64,000 nt of DNA from Microcebus murinus (taxonomy: Eukaryota; Chordata; Mammalia; Primates; Cheirogaleidae). The position numbers and the translations under genes were made by a program. Positions 47,636-61,494 of this stretch are shown here, piece after piece. Position 1 is the first letter of the stretch. Every line of letters begins with the position of its first letter. The notes beneath the pieces are model-generated. The model was not told the DNA's origin. It saw only the letters and a list, made by a program, of their open reading frames with translations, and made no database searches. The stretch is taken from contig NC_134117.1 of assembly GCF_040939455.1 (NCBI RefSeq), positions 53,641,001-53,705,000 of the forward strand, in the 5' to 3' direction.

Positions 47636-48599
47636 ATGTGAGGGTGGGCCTCCTCTCGTGCCCTGCCCCCAGGTCTGATGTCCAGGTCTGTTTGCGTCCT
47701 GGGTATCAGGCCTGCCCTTGGTGTCCGGCCCAGATCCGCTGTGTCACTTTTGCCAAGGCGGCCCTCTCTCTCTCTGGGCTACTTCTGGCTGCCATGGATA
47801 AAGAAGGCTTCTGGGCAGGACCTTTTGTCTCCTGAGGCTTTGGGCTCTGGCGAGGGGTAGAGGATACCCTAGCTCTCCCTTCTAATGCTGTGGAGTCTGT
47901 CAATTGAAGTGTTTGTCACCGGAGCCCTGGCTACACCTGTCCAGACCTGACACACAGCAGCTGCTGCAGCTCCGTCCCAGGCGGGCGAAGGAAGTCCCTG
48001 GGCAGAGATGAAGACCTCTTCGAAGGGCAGGAGGCTTAAACGCAGTGTTTAGGAGCAAAGGAAGTGGGATGACTTTGCAGCAGGAGGGGTTGAAGGCAGA
48101 CCCACGGAGAAACTGGGTATGTGTATGTTGGGTGGAGGCTGGAGGCTAGAATTCATTCCCAGAGGAGCCTGGCTTTACCTTCCTAGGGGCTGTTTCCTGA
48201 GCTCTGGCCTGGGGGTGGGCAGCAGAGGGCCCCTGGCCAGTGCCTGGGACAGGAAAAGGTGCTGCTGGTGTCTCCTTCCTCCATTGTCTTGAGTGCTGCC
48301 ATCAGGGGCCTGACCCCATAGCTTCTCTGCGACCCTCCTCCCCAGCATTGCAAAGGGACTTCTCCCCAGGCCCATGCTGCAGCCTCAGCCTGCTCCCCAG
48401 GGTTAGGAGCCCAGGCCCGGTGGCTGGGGCCTGCCTGCTGCCCTGCAGCCTTAGAACTGAGCCTTCAAGAGGCTACACAACGTGCACAGGCACGTTGACC
48501 TGCCTGGAAGAGATGGGGAGTAACTCTTCCTTTGTGCCTACTCTGGGTGGGTATGGCTGGGGCACCAGGCCTTAGCTGAGGGCCCATCTACTAAACAAG

Positions 48600-48860
48600 G
48601 GGAAGTATTTCTGGCTCTGGAGCCAGACTAGACTACCCAGGTTCAAATCTTACTTAGCTCTTCCACTTATGAGCTGTGTGACTTCTGGCAACTTAATCAA
48701 TCGTTGATCATTCTGTTCTTTAGTTTTCTCATCTGGAAAATGGGGATAACAGTATCTAACTCAAAGGGTTATTGGGAGGATTAAATGAGTTATCACCTGT
48801 AAAATGCTTAGAAAAAGTGCTTGCCACATAGTAAATGTTCAACAAATGTTGCTATTGTTT
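48600..48860 (+). repeat. MIR SINE, near full length
   Basis: Best preserved forward MIR in the window: 'ctggctctggagccagacta', 'cttatgagctgtgtgacttc', 'ttctcatctggaaaatgggg', 'aggattaaatgagttatcac', 'gccacatagtaaatgttcaa', with a 3' L2-like tail. Confidence 0.88.
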
Positions 48861-49149
48861 ATTATGATGCTGCTGTTATTCTCAGCTCCTGTATCCTGGG
48901 AGCTCAGGGTCTTGCAGGCTGCCTGGGGGTGCCAAGAGTAACTGTCATATCTATGCAAAAGGCTATGTAGGTTGAAAGAGGGAGCAGCTCTGGAAGACTT
49001 CCTGGAGGGGGAAGGACCACTTGTCCCGAGGTTATGACTTCTCTCTGTGCCCAGTAGCACTGTGCTTCCCATGGCAGGAGGGCAGAAAGAGAGGCAGGTG
49101 GGCAGCAGTCGGTAGTAGCACTGATGTTGGTGCCCAGCCAACTGGGACT

Positions 49150-50425
49150 TTTTTAGTCAACCTTTTAATTGAAGTATAACACATACAGAAAATTGTACAA
49201 ATCATATGTACAAGTCATGTAGCCTGAGTGATCACAGAGGAACTACTTCTATGTAACTGTCACCCAGACCAAGAAAAAAGTGGTTACCCAAAGCCATCTC
49301 CCCAGCATTTTCTCCCAAAGGTTACTCCTATCCTGACTTGTAATACCATAGATTCATTTTGCCCATTTTGAACTTTATATAAATTGAATCATACAGTGGG
49401 TTTTCTTTGTGATGTTTTCTTCCACTTAACTTGTTTGTGAGATTCATCCTGTTGTGTACAGTTAACGCCGGTTCATTTTCATTATTGCATGGTTGTCTGT
49501 GGTGTGAATATACCATGATTTAGTCATTCTTCTGTTGATGGACAACTGGGATGCTTGCAGTCTTGGGCTGTTATGAACATTTGGTGCATGTGCCTTTTGG
49601 CATACATATGTGCATATGTAATTCTATTGGTATTTGACTGTTCTTATACCAATATAAGCTTTATAGCTTAATTACTATGGCTTTATATATATGGTCTTGA
49701 TATCTGATAGTGTAAATCCTTCAGTTTTGTTCTTCTACAGGACTCTTGTTTATTTTCAGCTTTTTGCATTTCTATATGAATTTAGAATCATCTTTTGAAA
49801 TTCCACAGAAACCCTGCTGAGATTTTGATTGAGAGAGAGAGAGGTCAGTTTGAGGAGAATTGACGTCTTTATAATATTGAGTTTTCCAATCCATAAACAA
49901 TATATGCTCCTCCATGTATCTAGTTCATAATAAATTTCATTCAAGAATGCTTTTTAGTTGTCTGGTAGCAGTCTGGTACTTTTTAAATTAGATTTATTTC
50001 TATGTGTTTTATGTCATTTATACTGTTGTAAGTGATTTTTTGTTTCTTATTATTTGTTTATCATATAAAAGTACAATTGATTTTTAAAAATATTGACCTG
50101 TTTTCTACAACATTAATTAAATTTACTTATTAATTATGGTAGTTTATCTATAGAATTTTTTGATTTTTTAACATATATGATCATGTTTTCAGTAACTAAT
50201 AAAAGTTTTGTATCTTCCTTTCAATATTTTTTTTTCTTGACTTATTGCAATGGCAAGGACTTATAGCAAAATAATGAATGGAAGTGATGCTAATGGGCAT
50301 CCTTATTTTGATCCTGGTATCAAGGAGAAAGTTTTTCATAGTTTACCATTAAGTATGATGTTTGCTGTAGGATTTTTTGTAGATGCCACTCATCAAATTA
50401 AGAAAGTTTTCTTCTAATCTTTTAT
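49150..50425 (-). mobile_element. Ancient L1 (5'-truncated), antisense
   Basis: Reverse-strand L1 beginning with the 3'UTR (ttaattgaagtataacacat) and passing into ORF2-derived sequence: 'cttctgttgatggacaactg', 'ttttgaaattccacagaaac', 'aggagaattgacgtctttat', 'cattaagtatgatgtttgct'. It then stops where a second L1 3' end starts. No intact frame remains. Confidence 0.75.
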
Positions 50426-50843
50426 TTTTAAAATTGTGGTAAAATATATATAAAATAAAATTTACCATTTAAACCATTTTTAAGTGTACAGTTCTGTAGC
50501 ATTAAGAACATTTCTAATGTTGTGCAACAATTTCCACTATCCATTTACAAAACTTTTTCTTCATTCCAAAGAGAAACTTGTATCCATTAAATAGTAACTC
50601 TCTATTCTTTCTCCCACAGCTCCTGGTAAACTCTTCTATTTTCTGTCTCTATAAATTTGCCTATTCTAGGTATCTTGTGTAAGTGGAATCATACAGTAAT
50701 TGTCTTTTTGTGTCTGGCTTATTTTAGTTAGCATAATGTTTTCAAGGTTCATTCATATTGTAGCATGTATACAAATTTCATTTCTTTTAAAGGTTGAGTA
50801 AGACCACACTGTGTGTGTTTGTATATATATATACACATACCAG

Positions 50844-51112
50844 GTTTTTTTTTTTTTTGAGACAGAGTCTCACTCTGTTGCCCTGGCTAGAGTGCTGTGG
50901 CATTAGCCTAGCTCATAGCAACCTGAAACTAAACGACTGGCTAATTTTTTCTCTATATATTTTTAGTTGGCCAATTAATTTCTTTCTATTTTTAGTAGAG
51001 ACGGGGGTCTCTCTTTTGCTCAGGCTGGTTTCGAACTCCTGACCTTGAGCGATCCGCCCACCTCGGCCTCTCAGAGTGCTAGGATTACAGGCGTGAGCCA
51101 CCATGCCTGGCC
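50844..51112 (-). mobile_element. Alu, lemur-type, internally deleted
   Basis: Reverse Alu with a deletion of about 65 bp in the right arm: 'cagagtctcactctgttg…' jumps at about 50930 to the 'ctggctaatttttt' linker. A 7-bp duplication (ataccag) lies at 50837-50843 and 51114-51120. It is nested in the L1. Confidence 0.9.
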
Positions 51113-52128
51113 TATACCAGATTTTATTTATCTATCTGTTAATAGACATTTGGAGTGTTTCCACCTTCTGGTTATTATGAATAATGCTGCTGTGAACATG
51201 AATGTACAAATATCTGTTTGAGTCCCTGTTGTCAATTCTTTTGAGTACATACCTAGGAGTGGAATTCCTGGATAATATGGTAATTCTATGTTTAAGTTTT
51301 TCTAGAGACTATTATGCTATTTTTCACAGCAGCTGCACCATTTTGTATTCCCACCAGCAATGCAATTGTATTACAGTTTCTCCACATGTCAATACTAGTT
51401 ATTTTTTATTTTTCGATAATAGCTGTCCTGATGGATATGAAGTGGTATTGCATTGTGGTTTTGATTTGCATTTCCCCAGTGGCTAGTGAAGTTCAGCATC
51501 TTTTCATGTGCTTATTGTTCATTTGTATATCTTCTATGGCAAAATGGCTGTTTGAATCTTTTGCCTAGTTTTGAATTGGGTGATTTGTTGTTGTTGAGCT
51601 GTAGTTCTTTATATATTCTGGATATTAATCCTTTATCAGATATAGATGTATAAATATATTTTTCCAAGTCTGTAGGCTGCTTTTTTACTCTGTAAGTAAT
51701 ATCCTTTGATGCATGTAAACTTTAATCTTGCTGAAGATCAAACATCTTTTTTGTTATTATTTCTACTGACGCTTTTGGTGTTGTATCTGAGAAATCATTG
51801 CTAAATCCAGTATCATGAAGATTTTTCCTCTGTATTTTCTAAGGGGAATATACTTCTAAGAAGTTTATAGCTTTAGTTCTTATGTTTAGGACTTTGATCC
51901 ATCTTGAGTTAGTTTTTGTATATGGTGTAAGGTAGGAAACCAATTTGATTCTTTTGCATGTAGATATAGTTTTCCCAGCATCATTTGTTGAAAAGACTGT
52001 TTTTTCCCCATTGAATTATCTTGGCACCCTTGTTGAAAATCAGTTGACCATATATGTTATGGTTTATTTCTGAGCTTTTCATTTTATTCCATTGGTCTAT
52101 ATGTTGGTCTTTATGTCAGTACCACACT

Positions 52129-52260
52129 TTTTTTTTTTTTTTTTTGAGACAGGTTTTGCTATGTTGTCCAGGCTGGTCTTGAACTCCTGGCCTCAAGTGA
52201 TCCTCCCATCTTGGCCTCCCAAAATGCCGGGATTACAGGTGTGAGCTACTGCACTTGGCT
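52129..52260 (-). mobile_element. Alu left-monomer (FLAM-like)
   Basis: Poly-T, 'gagacaggttttgctatgtt', 'ggctggtcttgaactcctgg', 'gtgagctactgcacttggc'. One arm only. The imperfect flanks 'taccacac' / 'taccatac' fit a duplication. Nested in the L1. Confidence 0.85.
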
Positions 52261-52745
52261 GTTACCATACTTTTTGATTACTGTAGGTTTGTAGTAAGTT
52301 TTGAAATCAGAAAGTATGAGCCCTCCGACTTCATTCTTTTTCAAGATTTTTTTCTCTATTCAGGGTTTTATTGAAATTCTATCTCAAATCTTAGAATGGA
52401 TTTTTCTATTTTTGTGAAAAACACCATTGGGATTTTGATGAAAATTGAATTAAATATATATATTGCTTTGGGTAGTATTGTACCTGAACAATAGTAGTAG
52501 CTTAACAATGTTAAGTTTTCCAATCTATGAACACAGAATGTTTTTTCACTTATTTTTGCCTTTAATGTCTTTCACAGCAGTATTTTGTAGTTGTTGGTGT
52601 ACAAGTCCTTTGCCTCCATGGTTAAATTTATTCCTAAGTATTTTTTTCTTTTTGATGATATTGTAAACTGAATTGTTTTCTTCATTTCCTTTTCAGATTG
52701 TTCATTAATGCTGTATAGAAATACAACTCATTTTTTATGTGTTGA

Positions 52746-53080
52746 ATTTTTTTTTTTTTTTTTTTTGAGGCAGAGTCTCACTCTGTTGCCCGGGCTAGAG
52801 TGCCTTGGCATCACCCTAATTCACTGTAACCTCAAACTCCTGGGCTCAAGAGATCCTCCTGCCTCAGCCTCCTTAGTAGCTGGGACTACAGGCATGTGCC
52901 ACCATGCCTAGCCAATTTTTTATATATATTTTTAGTTGGCCAATTAATTTCTCTCTATTTTTAGTAGAGACGGGGTCTCGCTCTTACTCAGGCTGGTTTC
53001 GAACTCCTGACCTTGAGCGATCCGCCTGCCTCGGCCTCCCAGAGTGCTAGGATTACAAGTGTGAGCTACAGCACCCAGCC
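52746..53080 (-). mobile_element. Alu, lemur-type
   Basis: Reverse Alu with long T-run and linker 'ttggccaattaatttctctc'. An exact 10-bp duplication (tatgtgttga) lies at 52736-52745 and 53081-53090. Nested in the L1. Confidence 0.95.
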
Positions 53081-53156
53081 TATGTGTTGATTTTGTGTAA
53101 TGAAAACTCCTATTGTTAAGGTACTACAACTTGGCTGAATTCATTTATTAGTTTTT

Positions 53157-53534
<378 letters not shown>

Positions 53535-53800
53535 TCATGCCATCTGCAGACAGACAATTTTACTTCTTCCTTTCCAATGCGAATGCCTTTTATTTCTCCT
53601 TTTTGCCTAATTGCTCTGGCTAGGATTTCTAATACTATGTTAAATGGAAGTGGCAGTAGCAGGAATCCTTGTTCCTGATCTTAGCTGAAAAGCTTTCAGT
53701 CTTTCACCATTGAATGTGATGTTAGCTGTGGGTTTTTCTACAAATGGCCTCTTCTATTCCTTTTTGCTAAGAGTTTTTATTGCAAATATGTGTGGAACTT

Positions 53801-54073
53801 TGGCCAGCGTGTAATCCTAGCAATGTTGGAGGCCAAGGCAGGAGGATTGCTTGAGGCGAGGAGTTCGAGACTAACCTGAGCAAGAGACCCTGTCTCTACT
53901 AAAAATAGAAAAATTAGCTGGGTGTGGTGGCGCTTGCTTGTAGTCCCAGCTACTTGGAAGCCTGAGGGAGGAGAATTGCTTAAACCTAGGAGTTTGAGAT
54001 TGTAGTGAGCTGTGATGACGCCACTTGCACTCTAGCCAGGGTGACAGAATGAGACTCTGTCTCAAAAAAAAAA
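53801..54073 (+). mobile_element. Alu without the long linker
   Basis: Forward Alu with part of the promoter region missing (ggccagcgtgtaatcctagc) and a normal short middle (aaaaatagaaaaattagctg). Imperfect duplication: atgtgtggaactt at 53788-53800, atgcgtggaattt at 54074-54086. Confidence 0.88.
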
Positions 54074-54940
54074 ATGCGTGGAATTTTATCAAATGTATTG
54101 TTTCATCTCTTAAGATGTTATTTTTTCTGTTAGTGTCGTGAATTATACTTATAAATGTTCAAAAGTTAACCAAGCCTGCATTCTTAGAATAAATCTAGCT
54201 TTATGATGATGTATTATTCTTTCCATAATTCCTTGTCTGCTATTGCAATAGCTACAATAGCTTTTATTTGACTCTTTTGCATGGCATATGTGAATTGCTA
54301 ATATTTTGTTTAAGAGTTTTTAAAATCTGTGGTCATGTGATTTTCATTTCTTGTAATATCCTTCTCAGATTATAGTATCAAGTTCTTCTGACCTCGTAAT
54401 ACAAATTGGGAACTGTTTCTTCTTTTTCTGTTTTTCTGGAGGAGTTTGGATAAGATTTGTGGGATTTTTTTCCCCTTAAATGTTTAGAAGAATTCAATAG
54501 AGAGCTTAGATTTCTTAGTGGGAAAGTTATAAATTACAATTTCAATTTCTTTGGCAGATATAGGACTATTTATATTTCTGTGTTTTGTGTGTCAGTTTTA
54601 GTACATTGTATTCTTGAGAATTTTATCCATTTTATATAAATATTCAAATGAGCTTCCATAAAGATATTCATAGTATCTCCTTAATTGTTCTTTTATAATC
54701 GTTATACTTTGAAATCTGCAGTGATAGTTTTTCATTGATGGTGTTGGTAATATGTGCCATCTCTCTAATTTTCTTTGTCATCTTGTTGATTATTGGATTA
54801 ATCGACTTCATTGATCTTTTCAAAGAAGCAGCTTTTTTACTGATTTTTGTGTATTAAATTTTATGTTCTATTTCATTAATTTCTGTTCTTACTGGGAATG
54901 TTTATTTCCTGTTTTCTATTTTCTTTGGGTTTAATTTGCT

Positions 54941-55542
54941 TTTTTTTTTTTTTTGAGTCAAGAGTGTCACTCTGGCTGGGTGCGGTGGCTCATGCCTGTA
55001 ATCCTAGCACTCTGGGAGGCTGAGGTGGGAGGATTGCTTGAGCTCAGGAGTTCGAGACCAGCCTGAGCAAGAGCGAGACCCCGTCTCTACTAAAAATAGA
55101 AAGAAATTAATTGGCCAACTAAAAATATATATATAAAAAAATTAGCCGGGCATGGTGACACATGCCTATAGTCCCAGCTACTAGGGAGGCTGAGGCAGGA
55201 GGATCGCTTGGGCCCAGGAGTTTGAGGTTGCAGTGAGTTAGGGTGATGCCATGGCACTCTAGCCCGGGCAACAGAGTGAGACTCTGTCTCAAAAAAAAAG
55301 AGTCTCGCTCGTAGCTTACTGCAGCCTCAAACTCCTGGGCTGAAGCAATTCTCTTGTCGTAACCTCTTGAATCGCTGGAACTACAGGAGTACACTACTAC
55401 GCCCAGCTAATTTTTCTATTTTTAGTAGAGATGGGGTCTGGCTCTTGCTCAGGCTAGTCTCGAACTCCTGAGCTCATGCGATCCTCCCACCTCAGCCTCC
55501 CAGAGTGCTAGGATTATAGGCATTAGCATCTGTGTCCAGCCT
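54941..55542 (-). mobile_element. Old Alu split by a younger Alu
   Basis: The outer reverse Alu comprises the poly-T head (54941-54973, …ttttgagtcaagagtgtcac) and the body (55300-55542: 'cctcaaactcctgggctgaa', 'cgcccagctaatttttctat', 'gctaggattataggcattag'). The gap is filled by a forward Alu. Confidence 0.85.
54974..55299 (+). mobile_element. Alu, lemur-type, inside an older Alu
   Basis: Forward Alu 'ggctgggtgcggtggctcat' with linker 'aattaattggccaactaaaa'. The host-Alu target is duplicated imperfectly as 'gagtgtcactc' (54962-54972) and 'gagtctcgctc' (55300-55310). Confidence 0.9.
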
Positions 55543-56572
55543 ATGGGTTTTTTAGAACTGCATTGCTTTATTTTCAAACATTTGGGGATTCTCTTATTTT
55601 TTTTATATTTTATATTTTTATATGGTTGCTTTTGAGCTTAATTCTACTATGATCAGAGAACATGCTTTGACAGATTTCAGGTCTTTGAAATGTTTTGAGA
55701 GTTACTTTACGGCCTGGCATGGTGGATTTTGGTAAATTTTTCCGTTGTCCCATGAGAATAATGACTATTCTTTTATTGTGTATGGTGTTCAATTTTGTCA
55801 ATGAGGTTAAATATGTAAATCATGTTGTTCCAATGTTGGTATCCTTACTGATTTGTTTTCTACCTTTTCTATCAGTTATTGAGAAAGGTGTGTTGAAGTC
55901 TCTCATTACTATTGTGAATTTGTCTATTTATCTTTCCAGTTTTGTCAATTTTTGTTTATGTATTTTGAAGCTGCATTATTAGGTGGGTAAAAATTTAGAA
56001 TTGCCCTTTCTTTTTACTTTATCTTCAGCTTCTTTCCTGGTGGATTTACCCTTTGATCATGTTGAAATATCTGTCTTTAAAATATGTGTCTTTAATAATA
56101 TTTATAACATCTAGTAGCTAGTATTAGTGATGTCTAGCAGATTTTTCCTTAAGGTATGTCTGCTGTTGTAGTAGCTATGCCAGATTTCTTTTGACTAGAT
56201 TTTCCATGACATAACTTTTCTCATCCCTTAATTTCAGGGTTTATGTGTCCTTATATTTAAAGTATGTCTTTTGTAAACAGAATGTAGTTGTCTTAAAATC
56301 CAGCCTGTTTTTGTCTTTGGGTATTTGTTGCATTTACATTTAATGTGATTACTGATGTATTTAGGTAATATCTACTATCTTAATAGTCAGTTTCTATTTG
56401 TCTACCTCCTTGATCTTTTTGTACTACATTATTACCTTCTTTTGGATTCCTTGGATATTTTTTTACCAGTCATTTTCTCCCTCTATTAGCTCACTAATTG
56501 TATAGTCCTGTAGTCTTTTTGTAGCGGATACTCTAGAGATTATAGCTTGTATTCTTAACTTACTGGAGTCAT

Positions 56573-56599
56573 TTTTTTTTTTTTTTTTTTTTTTTTTTA
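56573..56599. repeat. Poly-T tract
   Basis: About 27 uninterrupted T within the L1. It may be the remnant of a lost insertion or replication slippage. Confidence 0.9.
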
Positions 56600-57164
56600 C
56601 TGTCTCTCAGACAAAGCTAGGAGTTTAGAACACTTCAACTCCATGTACCACCCTTCTTCCTTTGGTGTTAGTGGTTGTTTTAAATATTATTTGTACATAT
56701 ATTGTACATTTCACAAGACATTATTATAGTTTCTTCTTTCAGTCAATATTCATTTGCTTACATATTTACCCTTTGTGATAGTCTTTATTCTTCATTGTAT
56801 TTCACATTTTCCTTTGGAATAATTTTCTCATTGTCTGAAGATCCGTAACAGTCTGGATCTGCTGTGGGATTTTTGCAGTCTTTGTTCATCTTCGAATGTG
56901 TTTATTACACTTTCACTTTTGAAGGAAATTTTTACTGAGTGTAGAACTTTCTTGTCACACTAAAGATGTCATTCAATTCATTGTCTCCTGGCTCTCATAG
57001 TTTCTTTTAAAAAATCACTTGTAAGTTTTATTAGCACCTGTGAACCTAATATTTCTTTTCTCTCTGGCTCCTTTAAGTTTTTTGTTTTTGCTATTGGTTT
57101 TCAACAGTTGTACTTTAATTTATCCTGATTTTTATTCACAGCATCAATCCAATCTGTGGCTTGA

Positions 57165-57766
<602 letters not shown>

Positions 57767-58240
57767 CATTCTGATTATCTTCTACTAGCCAAAGTTCAGT
57801 TCACTCTTCTTTTCAGCCGTGTCTAATTCACTGGTAAACCCATCTATTCAGATCTTGACTTACTATATTATTCATTTTTGGAATTTCTTTTCATTTATTT
57901 TGTAGTCTCTGATTCTTTGGTGAAATTATCTTTTTTTGGTCAACTATTTTCTTGAACGTGTAATCACTATAATTTTTTAAGCGCATATTTGATCACTCCA
58001 GTATCTGAGTGACCTATTAGCTTGTTTTTATTGCCTGTTTTTTTTCCTTTGTCCTGTTTACGGTAGGGCTGGTAATTTTTTTTATAAATGCTAGTCATTT
58101 GGTATGAAACATTGTCGAGGCTTCGGATGATGCTGATCCTTTTTAGAGAAAATTCTCCTTATCATCTGGCAGGCAGCAGAGCAGCCCATCATCCCAGGCC
58201 AGGCAGGGCCTCAGCTGACTCAGGCTGGGTTAATGTGTTT

Positions 58241-58542
58241 TTTTCTTTTTTTTTTTTTTTTTTGGCAGAATCTCACTCTGTCACCCCAGGTACAGTGTAG
58301 TGGTGTCATTGTAGATCACTGTAACCTCAAACTCCTGGGCTCAAGAGATCCTCCTGCCTCAACCTCCCCAGTGGCTGGGACTACAGGCACGCACCACCAC
58401 ACCCGGCTAATTTTTCTATTTTTAGTAGAGATGGGGGTCTAGCTCCTGCTCAGGCTGGTCTCAAACTTCTGACCTCAAGCCATCCTCCTGCCTCGGCCTC
58501 CCGGAATGCTAGGATGACAGGCGAGAGCCACCGCGCCCGGCC
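58241..58542 (-). mobile_element. Old AluJ-like element
   Basis: Reverse Alu without the long linker: 'cagaatctcactctgtcacc', 'cggctaatttttctattttt', end 'gagccaccgcgcccggcc'. A duplication with two mismatches (gggttaatgtgttt at 58227-58240, gggttcaagtgttt at 58543-58556) flanks it. Nested in the L1. Confidence 0.93.
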
Positions 58543-59154
58543 GGGTTCAAGTGTTTATAATGCTTGATCTACTTCTGGTTCATCCACTCCCGAAACAACT
58601 CCCCAGGGGTCAGGTCCCTGAGAGCCTGAGGTCATAAGGCCAGCTAGTCCTCCTTGGTGGGTCTAAGCTCCAGTTTTTGTCTCCTGTTAACGTGAGTCAG
58701 CTGAAAACTCCGCTCTGCCGTTCAGCTGCTTTCTGCTTGGTCTCCCAGCTGCTTCTCACCGCAGTTTAGGAAATAGCAGCTATTTCGAGAGGAAAACTGG
58801 TCCTGAGTGCTGAGTTCACCTCTCTCTGGGATCCGGGATCCTCAAGCCCTGGCTGCCTTGTTGGCCCCAAACTCAGTTTTAATCTCCCCAGGCTTATGCC
58901 ATGGCACAGATTCTGCTGGCGTCTCCACTCCCATTTCTTGCTGAAGCCCTGAGTGCAAAGGAGGTTTTCAGAAGGGTGGGCTGCCCTGGGAGCTTCCTTT
59001 CTCTGTGGATCTTTGCACCTCAGCTCTGTCTGCCCTGACAGCTCTCTGGTACCTCCAAGCAGATTTTTAGTTTTTGGTCCAGATTTTCTAGCTTCTTTGA
59101 GATCCTTAGTCTGTCTGCCAAAGTTATGGCGGCATAGCTGGAAGCAGTACCCCG

Positions 59155-59370
59155 TTGGGATTTGAATCCCTGTTCACTGTGTACTGGCTGAGTAACCTTG
59201 GGTTCATGACCTCTTCTCTCTTAGTCTCAGTCTCCTCATCTGTAAAATGGGTATGACGACAATAGCATCCTCCTTATCGGATGGTTGTAAAGAACTAACT
59301 AATAAACAGTGTTTGTCACATAGTGTGCATTCGACAAAGGATAGCTGTGATAATGATAATTTTTATCCTT
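59155..59370 (+). repeat. MIR SINE
   Basis: Forward MIR: 'ttgggatttgaatccctgtt', 'cagtctcctcatctgtaaaa', 'ggttgtaaagaactaactaa', 'tgtcacatagtgtgcattcg'. Confidence 0.82.
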
Positions 59371-60744
59371 CTTGTTATGTTGTTATTGTTAAGTGTGAAA
59401 AAAGTCTGGGAAGGTGTCAGGGATTCCATGTCGTGACCCTGAGGGCACTGTGGGTTAGTGTTCTTCTGTGGCTCCAGCGTGCATTCAGCCACCTGCTTCC
59501 TCCCTCTGCTCTAAAAGACACGTGCAATTCCTCCCTCCTTCTGGTACTGCCTTCTCTGCGCCCTGCAGTGCCCGAGCTTCCTTCTCTCTGGCTGGCTTGG
59601 CCCAGGGCTCTTGTGCTGCCGGGATGGACTCTCTGGAGAGTCAAGTGACCTTGAGGGGGATGAAGATGCGTCCCCTCAGCCTCTGCTCTGGCCCTTCTCC
59701 CTGTCCCCACTGTGCCCTTCTGCAGTCCCCACTGCAGCCACCACTGTGCCCTTCCCAGGGGGGCTGGTGTGAGAAAGGCCCTTGCAGGGGAGCAGGCAGC
59801 TCCCAGACCCTTTAACATGGACGTGCAGAGACATTTCCCCCTGGAAAGTCCCCAGCCTGGAAGGGCATTGGGGGGGCACTCAGACGTATTAATACAAAAC
59901 CACTTGAAGGTTTGTGTGGTTTTAATCTTCCTAATTTTCCCCACCATCATGTTAATTTCTGAAAGTGCAAAAGGTTGAAAGACTTGTACAGTGAGCACCT
60001 GTATATCTACTGCTGGGATCCTGTAGTTTACGTTTTGTTTCATTTTCTTTGTCCTATGTCTGTCTGTCTGTCCGTTCCCCGTCTGCCCATCACACCACTG
60101 CTTTTGGACGCGTGTCAGAGTTATTTGTTCACCTTACCTCTGAACACCGCAGCAGCGTAGCGTTAGGTGGTCGACTCACCTAATGTAAAAACCGGAAGCG
60201 GGGAGCTGGCACTTAACTCAGGCAGGAGGACGAGGGAGCGTGATCCAAGAAGGGAAGTGGGCGGTGTCACCAGGGGTTGCTCTGGTCGTACCTGGGACCC
60301 TGCAGGTGAGGCAGGGCGATCCTCCCCGCTGCCAGGCTGCAGGAATAGCATCTGTCTAGGTTTCCGTGGCTGGTGCTCAGGAAGAGTTTGCTGAACAAGT
60401 GAATGGCTTGCTCCAAGGGACCGCATTGACCGTGTGACTCTGGAGAGCAGAAGTCCAGACGTGGAGTGGAAGTTACTGGAAGGCACACTGGGGTCCGTTA
60501 GAAGAAGAAATTTGTCTTCCTTTCTCTTTTTTGAAATACCAAGTTGTCTTGTTTTTCTCAGATTTATTTTCGGGTAGGTGATATAGCATACACAGAAAGT
60601 CCAAAAGGCCCCAGATGAAATCCAGTGAGACCCTTCTCTCCCCCCCTCCTCCAGCCACCCAGGTTTCCCGCCCAGCAGGGGTCAGCTCTGGTTTCCGTGT
60701 CCGCCCCGATACTCTGTGTACACACACGGCTGGTGACGATGCTA

Positions 60745-60935
60745 TTGTAAGAACACTTGTTGAGCGCTTACTGTATGCAAGGCTGTACTCCAGGTATTTG
60801 ACACGGATTTCCTCATTTGATCCTCATAACAACTCTATGAACTAGGTCTTACTATTGCCTCCATTTCACAAATGAGGGAAACTGAGGCACAGGGATGCTT
60901 AGCGGCTCGCAGGCAGTCAGGGTGTGAATCCAAGG
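60745..60935 (-). repeat. MIR SINE
   Basis: Reverse MIR: 'acttgttgagcgcttactgt', 'ttgatcctcataacaactct', 'ccatttcacaaatgagggaa', 'actgaggcacagggatgctt', 'gtcagggtgtgaatccaagg'. Confidence 0.85.
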
Positions 60936-61494
60936 CTCTGGCTGCTCTCTCTGCCCTTACTCCACCTGCTTCAGTGTCTCTGAGCACCACCCCCATCTGG
61001 AGGGTCCCTCCAGTGGCCTGGCAGTGCCCCCTCGGAGAGCACCGGGCTGGCAGACGAGGTGCTGAGCTCCCTGTCCTTGGAGGGCATTCAACTGAATGAC
61101 CCCCAAAGGCTCTTTGGCGCAGATCGCTTTGCTGCTTTCTCCCCCAGCCTCCGTGCATGCTGCTGCCCTGTCTGGGGGGTCTCCAGGTCCTTCTGCTGCC
61201 CCCTTTAACCCGTAGGTGGGAGCCCCATCAGCACGGATGGGGAAGGGGCTCTGCGGTCCCCTTCTTGTTGGCAGGGGGCACTCACTGCTCGGTCACACAG
61301 CAAGCCTGTGTCCAGCCAGGCATGGTCCCCTCGTGCCCCTTTCCCCCTGCCTGCCCCCTCTCGTGTGTGACCCGGCCCCTCCCCCTCCGCCCCCACCCCG
61401 GCCCGGCCCGAGGAGAACCCGGATGCCTGGGGAGTGGGTGGGGGGCATATGGGAAAGAGCCGGGGAAAATTCTTCACTGGGAACAAATCTCATT

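Noticed and set aside
59417..60043. 208-codon antisense frame
   Set aside because: No domain, low-complexity Arg/Gly-rich parts, no splice or promoter support. It is likely chance.
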